Source of the DNA: CAIZGX01 sp046048875
GTDB taxonomy: Bacteria; Bacteroidota; Bacteroidia; Flavobacteriales_D; Sanyastnellaceae
Direction of reading: 5' to 3'
Assembly (NCBI GenBank): GCA_046048875.1
Contig: JBJOFG010000003.1
Location: 62,001 to 126,000, forward strand
DNA: 64,000 nt
Below are positions 45,043 through 52,063 of the stretch, in pieces. Within the stretch, counting starts at the first letter, position 1. Each line of letters opens with the position of its first letter. The position numbers were made by a program, and so were the translations under genes. The notes under the pieces are model-generated. The model was given only the letters and a program-made list of their open reading frames with translations. It was not told where the DNA came from and made no database searches.

Positions 45043-45408
45043 ATGGAAAACACAAGGATTAGGAAGACAAAAGACTTTGTTGCGGGCAATTGTCCGGTAG
45101 GATTCACCATGAATATCATAGGTGGAAAGTGGAAGCCGAGTATCATTCATATGATTCGTACAGACAGAAACAGATACAGTTTGTTGCTGAAAAATATTCC
45201 CGATATAAGCAAGCAAACCTTAACCAATCAGTTGCGTGAATTGGAAACAGATGGCATTGTTGAGCGCATTATTTATGCTGAAATTCCACCGCGCGTTGAA
45301 TATAAAATCACCCCTTACGGTAGTACGCTGCTGCCCATCATCGACAGCATGTCGGCATGGGCAATGAAGCACATGCCTGAGGTTTTCGGAGAATGCGTAG
45401 GACATTAA
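45043..45408 (+). CDS. HxlR-family transcriptional regulator
   Basis: A 121-residue winged-helix regulator. FTMNIIGGKWKPSIIHMI and the recognition helix region ISKQTLTNQLRELETDGIVE define the HxlR family. Cys17 in NCPVGFTMN is at the N-terminal position used by YodB/HypR/QorR-type sensors of quinones and aldehydes. It is divergent from the Old Yellow Enzyme operon across a gap of about 100 bp, so it most likely represses that operon until electrophile stress modifies the Cys. A repeated TAGAC (45026 to 45040 region) in the gap is a candidate operator. Confidence 0.88.
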   Translation: MENTRIRKTKDFVAGNCPVGFTMNIIGGKWKPSIIHMIRTDRNRYSLLLKNIPDISKQTLTNQLRELETDGIVERIIYAEIPPRVEYKITPYGSTLLPIIDSMSAWAMKHMPEVFGECVGH

Positions 45409-45476
45409 TTTCTACATTCTTCAAAGAACAATATTTATGAAGTTTTGCGTTTATCCTTCGCAAATAAATTCATTCA

Positions 45477-46367
45477 ATGAAAAAATCAGTTTTCCTTTTA
45501 CCACTTTTACTTCTCTCTTTTGAATTTGTATCCGCGCAAGAAGTCAAACATCCGAAATACAAGGTTTCACAATTTCAACTTTCTTTTGGCGGTGATCGGT
45601 CGTTGACGCCTTTAAACATTAACCAAAATGAATTCAATGTACTTGCGCCTGGAGCGCTAATACCGGCGAATTCTGAGCCTTACACCACTCAATTTGGTTG
45701 GGATGCACCGACATTAAATATGAATGTTGCTTTTCATCCGTTAAAGAAAAACGGTTTAGCAGGAGAATACAACAAGAATCGCACTTTCCGTGCAGGGATA
45801 TCGGCGCAGGGAATCAGCGCTTCCATTTACAATACATCTAATTCTTTTACGACAAGAATAGATACGCTGGTGTCTTCAGCTAACGGAAGCATATACGGAT
45901 TTGTAGATTCCATTCATCGCGATTTTACTTACAGTTCGTATATGGCAACAGCTGTGAAATTAGATTTCTCTTATTTGGCATCGACTGATATTTCGAAGAG
46001 ATTTTCATTTTATTCAGGAGTGGGTTTTAACTTAGGAGTCACGCTTGCACCTCGCACTGAAATCCAATCGCACTCTTGGGACACGCAGCGTATAACAGAT
46101 ACCAATGAAAATTATATTTCGAATCAGTCTGTGTACAATGCGCTGAATGTTAATCGTCAGGTATATCAGAATAAGATGGGCTACATGGCTGCGTTGTATG
46201 TTCCTATTGGCGTAGATTTTCGTTTAGGAAAGAAGAATGAAGTCATGAAACAGATGCATCTGTTTTTCGAATTACGTCCGACTATTTCCGTTCTATCTAT
46301 TCCCGAAACAAAGACGTATGTATATCCGAGTATGCAGAATTGTATTGGGTTGAAGTTTGAATGGTGA
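45477..46367 (+). CDS. Putative outer-membrane protein, unknown function
   Basis: A 296-residue protein with a signal peptide (MKKSVFLLPLLLLSFEFVSAQ). The mature part alternates hydrophobic/polar residues and ends in Trp (GLKFEW), the pattern of an outer-membrane barrel. Strands such as FSFYSGVGFNLGVTLAPRTE and AALYVPIGVDFRLGKKNE support it. No family name can be given. The hairpin array at 46369 begins right after the stop codon. Confidence 0.62.
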   Translation: MKKSVFLLPLLLLSFEFVSAQEVKHPKYKVSQFQLSFGGDRSLTPLNINQNEFNVLAPGALIPANSEPYTTQFGWDAPTLNMNVAFHPLKKNGLAGEYNKNRTFRAGISAQGISASIYNTSNSFTTRIDTLVSSANGSIYGFVDSIHRDFTYSSYMATAVKLDFSYLASTDISKRFSFYSGVGFNLGVTLAPRTEIQSHSWDTQRITDTNENYISNQSVYNALNVNRQVYQNKMGYMAALYVPIGVDFRLGKKNEVMKQMHLFFELRPTISVLSIPETKTYVYPSMQNCIGLKFEW

Positions 46368-46368
46368 T

Positions 46369-46456
46369 GCTACGAAGTAACGAATGTTGCGTAGCAACTA
46401 ATGTTACGGTGTAACGAATGTCCTGAGGACGAATGCCGGAGGCAAATGTCTACGAC
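46369..46456. repeat. Array of six hairpins with 4-nt spacers
   Basis: Directly after a stop codon come hairpins GCTAC-GAA-GTAAC (46369-46381, one mismatch), GTTGC-GTA-GCAAC (46386-46398), GTTAC-GGT-GTAAC (46403-46415), GTCC-TGA-GGAC (46420-46430), GCC-GGA-GGC (46435-46443) and GTC-TAC-GAC (46448-46456). The spacers are GAAT, TAAT, GAAT, GAAT, AAAT. Every loop is 3 nt, every stem starts with G and ends with C, and every stem differs. Confidence 0.9.
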
Positions 46457-46486
46457 GATTATTAAGATTGATTTGTTTGAATTGAA

Positions 46487-46939
46487 ATGAATAAGACAGA
46501 GATATATGAAGCTGTGGTGAAGGTGATTCAGGAGCGAGGAGCGGAGATGCAAGTGGGTTGGAACGAGTTAATGGAATCGAACAAGCAAGAGGGAAAGAGT
46601 TCTGCTGGCGATAAGCACGAGACGGCGGCTGCACAGGTTCATTTGGAATTGGAGAAGTTGGGTAAGCAGATGCAAGAGCACAACAAAAGAGTTGAAGAGG
46701 TTGAGCGTTTTCACCCCACTAAAATTTCGTCTACCTCGGAAGTCCGCGTGGGCTCATTGGTTGAAACAAACACCGGTTGTTTTTACGTCATTACATCACT
46801 CGGAAAACTCACCACACCATCAGGAGATTTTTTCGTCATTAGCGCTGCTTCTCCGATTGGACAGGCACTGCTTGGAAAGAAAGTAGGTGAGGAGTTTCGT
46901 TGGAATCTTCAAGAAGGTAAAATTCTATCAATCTTTTAA
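46487..46939 (+). CDS. GreA/GreB C-terminal-like protein
   Basis: A 150-residue protein. The N-terminal half is a charged helical segment, probably a coiled coil (HLELEKLGKQMQEHNKRVEE). The C-terminal half, VRVGSLVETNTGCFYVITSL then FFVISAASPIGQALLGKKVG, resembles the FKBP-like C-terminal domain of GreA/GreB transcript-cleavage factors (SPLGxALLGKxVGD). Relatives in Bacteroidota databases are often misnamed 3-oxoacyl-ACP synthase. RNA polymerase binding is plausible but unproven; the acidic tip of true GreA is not evident. Confidence 0.75.
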   Translation: MNKTEIYEAVVKVIQERGAEMQVGWNELMESNKQEGKSSAGDKHETAAAQVHLELEKLGKQMQEHNKRVEEVERFHPTKISSTSEVRVGSLVETNTGCFYVITSLGKLTTPSGDFFVISAASPIGQALLGKKVGEEFRWNLQEGKILSIF

Positions 46940-46942
46940 TAA

Positions 46943-47151
46943 CGTAGTTCCCATTACGTAGTAGGAATAACAAAGTTCCCATTACGCAGTAGGAATAACG
47001 AAGTTCCCATTACGTAGTAGGAATAACAAAGTTCCCATTACGTAGTAGGAATAACAAAGTTCCCATTACGCAGTAGGAATAACGAAGTTCCCATTACGTA
47101 GTAGGAATAACAAAGTTCCAATTACGCAGTAGGAATAAAATCTTCGATTTT
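46943..47151. repeat. Seven exact-period 28-bp tandem repeats ending in a stem-loop
   Basis: GTTCC recurs at 46947, 46975, 47003, 47031, 47059, 47087 and 47115, an exact 28-bp period. Each unit reads GTTCCCATTACG, T or C, AGTAGGAATAAC plus CAAA/CGAA-type linker. It folds as TTCC...TAC-GTA/GCA-GTA-GGAA. The unit variants repeat every third copy (84 bp), suggesting duplication of trimers. The array ends in AAAATC-TTC-GATTTT (47137-47151). It fills the space between two convergent genes. Confidence 0.92.
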
Positions 47152-47164
47152 CCAATTACAGAGT

Positions 47165-47848
47165 TCACAACGGTTCCCCATTCAAATCCGTCGTAAGTAT
47201 CTCACTCATGTAATCGAAGAACGGACGCATAGCTTGAAATGTAGCGAAGACGTTCTCGAGGTATTTTTCCGATTGCGCTTGTTTGTCGGTGAATTTCTTG
47301 ACCAATAAAAACTGCTTGAAGTTGATGAGATCAATGGCCGGATGGTCTTTGTCGAATCCTTTCGGTGCGGTCTTCAATTGTTCGCCTTCCAATTTTCCAA
47401 AGGTTGAAATAAATTCCTTCGAAGAAAGTATTTCTCTTAGAGGTTCTGGATCTGCTGCAATTTGAAGTCGAATGTGTTTCAAGTCTTCCGGAGACGGTCC
47501 CCAAAATCCTCCGCCTAAAAAACAATTTCCAGGTTCAATATGGAAGTAGTAGCCACCTCGTAATTCCTTCGTTGCACGTGTGAACGCTCCGCCAATGTTG
47601 GTTTTATATGGCGACTTATCTTTTGAAAAACGAACGTCTTTGTGAATGCGAAACAACGACTTCTTTCCACTAACTGTTTCAATGTTGTCACATTGTTTCA
47701 TTTCCGAAAGCAAAGCATCTGCAAACAACGCTACCGAATGGTATTGCTCGTGGTATCTTTCTTTGTTAACTTGAAACCATTCGCGGTTGTTGTTTTCTTT
47801 TAACTCTTTCAAAAATGAAAAGACAGAAGCGGGGATGTGTTTTTGCAT
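47165..47848 (-). CDS. DUF2461 family protein
   Basis: A protein of 227 residues from ATG 47848 (upstream in-frame ATGs at 47926 and 47908 are possible but add a tail not typical of the family). DUF2461 signatures: FSFLKELKENNNREWFQVNK, LFRIHKDVRFSKDKSPYKTN and GGYYFHIEPGNCFLGGGFWG. Function unknown, widely conserved in bacteria. Its stop abuts the 28-bp repeat array. Confidence 0.88.
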   Translation of the reverse strand: MQKHIPASVFSFLKELKENNNREWFQVNKERYHEQYHSVALFADALLSEMKQCDNIETVSGKKSLFRIHKDVRFSKDKSPYKTNIGGAFTRATKELRGGYYFHIEPGNCFLGGGFWGPSPEDLKHIRLQIAADPEPLREILSSKEFISTFGKLEGEQLKTAPKGFDKDHPAIDLINFKQFLLVKKFTDKQAQSEKYLENVFATFQAMRPFFDYMSEILTTDLNGEPL

Positions 47849-47955
47849 GACTAATTGTTCCAGCGAAAGTACGATTTCTTGCTCAATGCTTTTCCTTATT
47901 TCCGCCATACGGACAAGTGCATTCATTTGTCCGAGTATCAATGAACATAAAGTGT

Positions 47956-48291
47956 TTACCCTTGTGGAATTTGCATCCAGATGTCCAAATGAATTCGTTG
48001 AAGGAAGAAGGGAGAGGGCAGAAGCCCTCTCTCTTTGAATCCGCCAGAGCGCTCAGCTTGCTTCAAACAAAAGGCATACATGAAAACAAATGAATGGTAT
48101 TCTTCCTCTGTAATTTCCTTTTCCAAAACGGGTTTGTCATCTTCATGAAGTGATCCATCAAGTTCAATCATCTTCGAATAAATACCGAAGGATTGTTCAT
48201 CCTTTTCAACGTAATAGGCAGAGACACTGTCGACCAAATAGTGATGAAAATAAATCACCAAGAAATAATTATCGGGATAAGTCCTTTGCAT
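47956..48291 (-). CDS. Hypothetical protein, second gene of two
   Basis: A protein of 111 residues starting MQRTYPDNYFLVIYFHHYLV (ATG at 48291). It is rich in Tyr/Phe/His and acidic residues, without signal peptide or membrane helix. KEITEEEYHSFVFMYAFCLK looks helical. No family recognised. The ATG is 7 nt after the stop of the gene at 48298, so the two are an operon. Confidence 0.55.
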   Translation of the reverse strand: MQRTYPDNYFLVIYFHHYLVDSVSAYYVEKDEQSFGIYSKMIELDGSLHEDDKPVLEKEITEEEYHSFVFMYAFCLKQAERSGGFKERGLLPSPFFLQRIHLDIWMQIPQG

Positions 48292-48297
48292 ATTCAA

Positions 48298-48786
48298 TCA
48301 GATAAAATGAGGTTTATTCATAGCAATGACTTGCTGTTGGCTGTTGACTAAGGTGCCACCAGAAGGAATACTTGTGGAAAATTGCATTTGATCTTCTTCG
48401 AAATAATACGCGCTGGTTGGACTTAGTAACAGACAGATTCGATGCTTTCGTTTTCCCTTGGAATCGAGGTGACGTTTGTAATTCGCTGCAACCTCAATGA
48501 AGAATTGATCATTCTCTTTATTTCCTGGTTCTTTGGTTTGAACCACAATGCCTTTCTTTTTGGCCGTGTGTTCTTTTACCAGATGAATGGGCATCTGCAT
48601 GTAAATGCCAGAGAACATGCGCACAATCACATACGGAAACTTGCCGTGTCCGTTTTGAATGGCTTCAGAGGTTAGGGGTGAACCCAAGTCGTGAGAATCA
48701 CGAAGGGTGTTGCGTTGAATTTGCTCATGCTGAACATTTGGTTGTTCGAGTGCAGTCATGAAGCGAGCAATGATTTGCTGGTGCAT
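48298..48786 (-). CDS. Hypothetical protein, first gene of two
   Basis: A 162-residue soluble protein. Visible features: a helical N-terminus (MHQQIIARFMTALEQPN), GKFPYVIVRMFSGIYMQMPI, and a basic patch (NYKRHLDSKGKRKHRICLLL). No named domain. It is transcribed from a good promoter at 48936-48965, leaving a leader of about 140 nt. The leader contains an open frame without a standard start (48810-48929, ending RSEYKEE) in which a short peptide could be encoded. Confidence 0.55.
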   Translation of the reverse strand: MHQQIIARFMTALEQPNVQHEQIQRNTLRDSHDLGSPLTSEAIQNGHGKFPYVIVRMFSGIYMQMPIHLVKEHTAKKKGIVVQTKEPGNKENDQFFIEVAANYKRHLDSKGKRKHRICLLLSPTSAYYFEEDQMQFSTSIPSGGTLVNSQQQVIAMNKPHFI

Positions 48787-48935
48787 ACAAAAAAGGTTTT
48801 AGTTAAACATTATTCTTCTTTGTACTCCGATCTAAAAAAAGGCTTGATACGTTTGTTTTTGGCTTGAGGCCCGTATTGTTTTACCACCGTGGTGTCTTCA
48901 CTCGGTTGGTACCATTTAAGGTTCGAAATACAATG

Positions 48936-48965
48936 CAAACATAAAAAATTATATTTGCGTTGCAA
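48936..48965 (-). promoter_or_regulatory. Bacteroidota-type promoter upstream of the two-gene hypothetical operon
   Basis: Minus strand: TTG, 19 nt, TATGTTTG (a perfect TAnnTTTG). It lies within the 372-nt gap 48787-49158. Transcription would begin near 48930 and reach the ATG at 48786 after a leader of about 140 nt. Confidence 0.7.
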
Positions 48966-48993
48966 ATAATTTTTTTTTTGACGAAGGCGAATT

Positions 48994-49142
48994 GCTTCGC
49001 GAGGGCATATGGCTATGCGAGGGTCCTTCGGACGAGGGTTGCAAGCAACGAAGGTCTTTGACGTTATTAATTATAATACCGATAGCTATCGGTAGGAATT
49101 ACGAAGTAGGCATTACGCAGTAGGAATAAAACCGAAGGTTTT
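48994..49142. repeat. Hairpin array with GAGG spacers, plus palindrome and GAA-loop stem
   Basis: This fills most of the gap 48787-49158 on the left side of the gene at 49159. Hairpins: GC-TTC-GC (48994), GCATA-TGGC-TATGC (49005-49018), GTCC-TTC-GGAC (49023-49033), GTTGC-AA-GCAAC (49038-49049) and GTC-TTT-GAC (49054-49062), each separated by GAGG (last one GAAG). Then come the 16-bp palindrome ACCGATAGCTATCGGT (49078-49093), two TAC-GAA/GCA-GTA units, and AAAACC-GAA-GGTTTT (49128-49142). Confidence 0.88.
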
Positions 49143-49158
49143 CCAACAACGTAGTTCC

Positions 49159-49584
49159 TCAATCCTTCATATAACTCAACACAATCATCTTCCGATCGAC
49201 AATAGAAAAATTCTTCCCTCTGAACTTGGCACATTCGGCAATGTCTTCAATTTTACCATCTTTTATAACCAAGACCAACGCCAGTCGGTAACCCGAACGA
49301 TTGCCAACAAACTCAATGGCTTTATCTAAAAAGTGTTCGCACTCTTTTCCAAGGCAAGTGCCGTGATTCTCTTTGAGATGCCAATCTGAAAATCCTCTAA
49401 ACATGTCAAAGGCTCTTTCCAATCGGCCAATAAACTTTGCCTTCGGAATTTCCATGTAGGTCTCTCTTTCCAGAATGAGGTCAATCATTTCAAGATCCAT
49501 GCGCTTGAAAAAATGCACGAATGCATCGCGCTGCGTCATGGGTTCTTTTTCTTTGGGTTCAACGGTAAAGAGAGTGAGTTGCAT
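49159..49584 (-). CDS. Hypothetical protein
   Basis: A 141-residue soluble protein with helical content (DAFVHFFKRMDLEMIDLILE) and two cysteines in GTCLGKECEHF, followed by a strand region (YRLALVLVIKDGKIEDIAEC). The last part resembles an NTF2/SnoaL-like half-fold, but I would not assign it. It is flanked on both sides by hairpin arrays (48994-49142 and 49599-49624). Confidence 0.5.
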   Translation of the reverse strand: MQLTLFTVEPKEKEPMTQRDAFVHFFKRMDLEMIDLILERETYMEIPKAKFIGRLERAFDMFRGFSDWHLKENHGTCLGKECEHFLDKAIEFVGNRSGYRLALVLVIKDGKIEDIAECAKFRGKNFSIVDRKMIVLSYMKD

Positions 49585-49921
49585 CTTTTATTTTATAAGA
49601 ATGTCTTCGACGAATGTCTCGGACGAAATGATTAGAAGCATTTAATTAAATTTAATTGGGAAGTCGAATTTAGATGGAATTTATGCATTTGAATTGCACT
49701 GAATGTGAAATTTTTTAAGTCGAAATTTTATGAACAATGACATTCAATTCAATTCTGTGTTCTGTGGAAAAATATAGTTTCTTCAGTATTGAAGAGGGAA
49801 GTGGGACGAATTGAAAATGTCATTGACCTGACAAAATATTTTTCGGCATGAATTTTCTTGTCGCGGATTTGTGCTGAAAACTTCTTTTGGTAACGATGGC
49901 ATTTTTCGAAAGATTTGTGAA
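49585..49921. other. Intergenic region with two hairpins and a long inverted repeat
   Basis: There is no convincing gene here. At 49599-49624 are two units of the hairpin array, GAAT-GTC-TTC-GAC-GAAT-GTC-TCG-GAC. Further on, CAATGACATT (49735-49744) and AATGTCATTG (49816-49825) are perfect inverted 10-mers, extended by AATTC/GAATT inside, enclosing about 70 nt upstream of the gene at 49922. This could be a regulatory RNA structure or an operator pair. Confidence 0.6.
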
Positions 49922-50644
49922 ATGAATTATTTCTCTTTTACCCTGGCGGGTGTGTTGTTTTTATCTGTCATGTGCATGAATGTCAGTGCGCAAGTGAAGT
50001 GCTCTATTCAGCAAGATTATGCTGTGGCTGAAGTTCCGAGCAGTGAGGTGAAGAACATTCAAATGTTTTACAAGGAACAATCGGGTAATCGCTTCTGGAA
50101 CATTTGGAACGTGAAGCAGTCGCTAGAGAAACAGGGAAAACAATTGGTTTTCGCCATGAACGGAGGAATGTATACGCCGTTGTATAAGCCTGTCGGATTG
50201 TTCATTGACCACGGCAAGCAAATTCAACCCATTAATTTAAAGAATGGAGATAATAATTTTTGTTGGAAGCCGAACGGTGTATTCGCCATTGACAATACCG
50301 GGAAGGCTCAGGTGACAGTGTCGGAAAAGTTCAGCCCTTCAAACATTCGTTTCGCAACACAATCCGGTCCCATGATTTTAATAAACGGAAAGATGCACGA
50401 CGGATTTGATAAGAGCACTTCAACATACATTAGGAATGCTGTTGGAGTGAAGTCAAATGGCGATGTTTTTTTCTGTATTTCACTTAAGGCTGTCACCTTT
50501 CAGCAGTTAGCAGAATTCATGTTGAAGAACAACTGTTTGAACGCGCTTTATTTCGACGGCAGTGTTTCTGAAATGTATTGCCCGCAAAACAATCATTGGG
50601 ATTGCGGTTCATCTTTCGGTGTGATTGTGGGGTTTGTAAAGTGA
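49922..50644 (+). CDS. Phosphodiester glycosidase (NAGPA/DUF2233) family protein
   Basis: A 240-residue secreted protein; ATG at 49922 gives the signal peptide MNYFSFTLAGVLFLSVMC then MNVSAQ. The NAGPA fold shows as LVFAMNGGMYTPLYKPVGLF, FCWKPNGVFAIDNTGKAQV, ATQSGPMILINGKMHDGF, RNAVGVKSNGDVFFCIS and NALYFDGSVSEMY. The family includes the mammalian uncovering enzyme and bacterial YigE. The bacterial substrate is unclear, possibly phosphoglycans. It converges on the gene at 50948, with a long repeat array between. Confidence 0.88.
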   Translation: MNYFSFTLAGVLFLSVMCMNVSAQVKCSIQQDYAVAEVPSSEVKNIQMFYKEQSGNRFWNIWNVKQSLEKQGKQLVFAMNGGMYTPLYKPVGLFIDHGKQIQPINLKNGDNNFCWKPNGVFAIDNTGKAQVTVSEKFSPSNIRFATQSGPMILINGKMHDGFDKSTSTYIRNAVGVKSNGDVFFCISLKAVTFQQLAEFMLKNNCLNALYFDGSVSEMYCPQNNHWDCGSSFGVIVGFVK

Positions 50645-50654
50645 AGATTGTTTT

Positions 50655-50943
50655 GTTGCGAAGCAACGATTCTGCAAGCACGGATGTTGCAAAGCAACGA
50701 ATGCCTTCAGGCGAATGCTTCGCGAATGTGCTTCGCACGATTTTGTTACGCAGTAGGAATATTTAAAGTTAAGAAAAGTTAAGACAGGGTAAGAGAAGGT
50801 AAAATTTATCAACGAAGTTCCAATTACGAAGTAGGAATTATGATCCCGATAGCTATCGGGAGGAATTACGAAGTTCCAATTACGCAGTAGGAATAAAATC
50901 TTCGATTTTCTCATTACGCAGTAGGAATAAAACCGAAGGTTTT
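50655..50943. repeat. Composite hairpin array between convergent genes
   Basis: The 303-nt gap holds GTTGC-GAA-GCAAC (50655-50667), TGC-AA-GCA, GTTGC-AAA-GCAAC (50686-50698), GCCT-TC-AGGC (50703-50712), GC-TTC-GC (50717-50723) and GTGC-TTC-GCAC (50728-50738), spaced by GAAT/GATT. A roughly 10-bp periodic tract (GTTAAGA-type, 50767-50806) follows. Then come TTCC..TAC-GAA-GTA-GGAA units, the palindrome CCCGATAGCTATCGGG (50845-50860), AAAATC-TTC-GATTTT (50895-50909) and AAAACC-GAA-GGTTTT (50929-50943). Confidence 0.9.
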
Positions 50944-50947
50944 CCAA

Positions 50948-51670
50948 TTACTCCGTAACTGTTTTCGGCTTATTGAACTCGTCAAAGGCTATCCAAACAT
51001 CTTCTTTTTTCGGACTTTGAGCCAATAGGGGAGCGAGTGAAATGACAGTGCCGAGCGCGAAGATGGGCGTGAATTCGAAGTTGTCTTGACGAATGAATTC
51101 ATAGGTCATAATTCCCAATCCGGCGGTAAGCAAAGCAATTTGCATCCGTTGAAGTTTGCGATGATGTTCGACGTAATAGGCAGACTCACTGTTTGAACCG
51201 AAATCTCGGATCATGTTTTTGTAATTCGCTGCGTAAACAGGTCCGCTGCCCATGTTGTAATAATCGAGTTGCTTTCCAGAAGCGAGAAGCTTGTTTATTT
51301 TTTTCATTCCCGGATAAACACGAAGGGTATCGTCGCAATATACCCCGAATGGAATTTCTTCGTAGGCATTGGCTACTCTTCCTTTTTTAATCCGAACGGC
51401 ATAGCGTTCGGTATCGTTGCCATGAATGTGAGACAGGTTCGCGAACGTCCCGTTGTTGTTGCTGAATCGAGTAATCTCGTTGGCTTTCCAACGATTCTGA
51501 TCCAGGGTGAAGTAGGCATTCTGAGCAATGGGCGCATCATAGCTCAATCGAATTCCTGAAATGGAATCTCCATTTTGAAGAATTACATAGTGTTGAGCGC
51601 GAGATACCAACGCGGTTGCGAAAAAAATGCAACAAAGTAGTATTGATTTTGAGACAGATGCGAAATTCAT
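50948..51670 (-). CDS. Hypothetical envelope protein
   Basis: A 240-residue protein. ATG at 51670 is chosen: the frame stays open upstream, but that part is the tRNA-Ser gene read backwards. The signal peptide is MNFASVSKSILLCCIFFATA then LVSRAQ. The mature part starts with strands (HYVILQNGDSISGIRLSYDA), and a hydrophobic segment occurs near the C-terminus (FTPIFALGTVISLAPLLA). No family recognised. Confidence 0.6.
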   Translation of the reverse strand: MNFASVSKSILLCCIFFATALVSRAQHYVILQNGDSISGIRLSYDAPIAQNAYFTLDQNRWKANEITRFSNNNGTFANLSHIHGNDTERYAVRIKKGRVANAYEEIPFGVYCDDTLRVYPGMKKINKLLASGKQLDYYNMGSGPVYAANYKNMIRDFGSNSESAYYVEHHRKLQRMQIALLTAGLGIMTYEFIRQDNFEFTPIFALGTVISLAPLLAQSPKKEDVWIAFDEFNKPKTVTE

Positions 51671-51726
51671 TGCAACGAATTTAAGAAAACTCTTTTGTGA
51701 TTGGAAAAAGATATTATCTTTGCCGC

Positions 51727-51811
51727 GGAGAGTTGGCAGAGTGGTCGATTGCGGCAGTCTTGAAAACTGTTGACTGTAACAGGTCCTGGGGTTCGAATCC
51801 CTAACTCTCCG
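51727..51811 (+). tRNA. tRNA-Ser (anticodon UGA)
   Basis: An 85-nt class II tRNA. The acceptor arms are GGAGAGT and ACTCTCC, with discriminator G at 51811. The anticodon loop is CTTGAAA, giving anticodon TGA. There is a long variable arm (TGTTGACTGTAACAGGT) and a T-arm GGGGTTCGAATCCC. CCA is not encoded. It is the probable integration landmark for the integrase at 52064. Confidence 0.97.
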
Positions 51812-51846
51812 CTGAAACACTTGCGAATAACATCGCAAGAAACTGC

Positions 51847-51881
51847 AAAAGCCCGTCAAACACACGTCTGACGGGCTTTTT
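51847..51881 (+). terminator. Rho-independent terminator after tRNA-Ser
   Basis: AAAAGCCCGTCA pairs with TGACGGGCTTTT (12 bp) around a 10-nt loop, followed by T. A weaker GCTTTT/AAAAGC hairpin follows. It ends the tRNA transcript. Confidence 0.88.
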
Positions 51882-51944
51882 GCTTTTTAACGCTTTTGCA
51901 GCGAAAAGCAAAAAAACGCAGATTTTGGTATTTTTCGCGAGCGT

Positions 51945-51985
51945 AAAACGAGCGCGTAAAAATTTTGAAATCACGCGCTCGTTTT
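51945..51985. repeat. 13-bp perfect inverted repeat between tRNA-Ser and the integrase
   Basis: AAAACGAGCGCGT (51945-51957) and ACGCGCTCGTTTT (51973-51985) are exact inverted copies around a 15-nt AT-rich centre. A related direct copy, GCGAGCGTAAAA, lies just before. Such sites flank Bacteroidota integrase genes as arm-type or operator sites. A second, imperfect inverted repeat (52033-52044 with 52060-52074) overlaps the integrase start. Confidence 0.8.
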
Positions 51986-52063
51986 GCGGGGTGAATTTGC
52001 GCTGAACTGCGCATGTTTGCTGACGTTGATTCATTTTCATGTAACTAGTTTTGTAAACATTAC

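Noticed and set aside
46487..46939. 3-oxoacyl-ACP synthase (label often given to this family)
   Set aside because: There is no thiolase fold or catalytic Cys-His-His; the C-terminal half resembles the GreA/GreB C-terminal domain.
46943..47151. CRISPR array (28-bp repeats at regular spacing)
   Set aside because: The units are directly adjacent with no unique spacers, there are no cas genes, and the same unit occurs singly elsewhere; it is a tandem hairpin repeat.
51671..51865. N-terminal extension of the protein at 50948 through the upstream open frame
   Set aside because: This part is the tRNA-Ser gene read on the other strand; the ATG at 51670 with a signal peptide is the true start.
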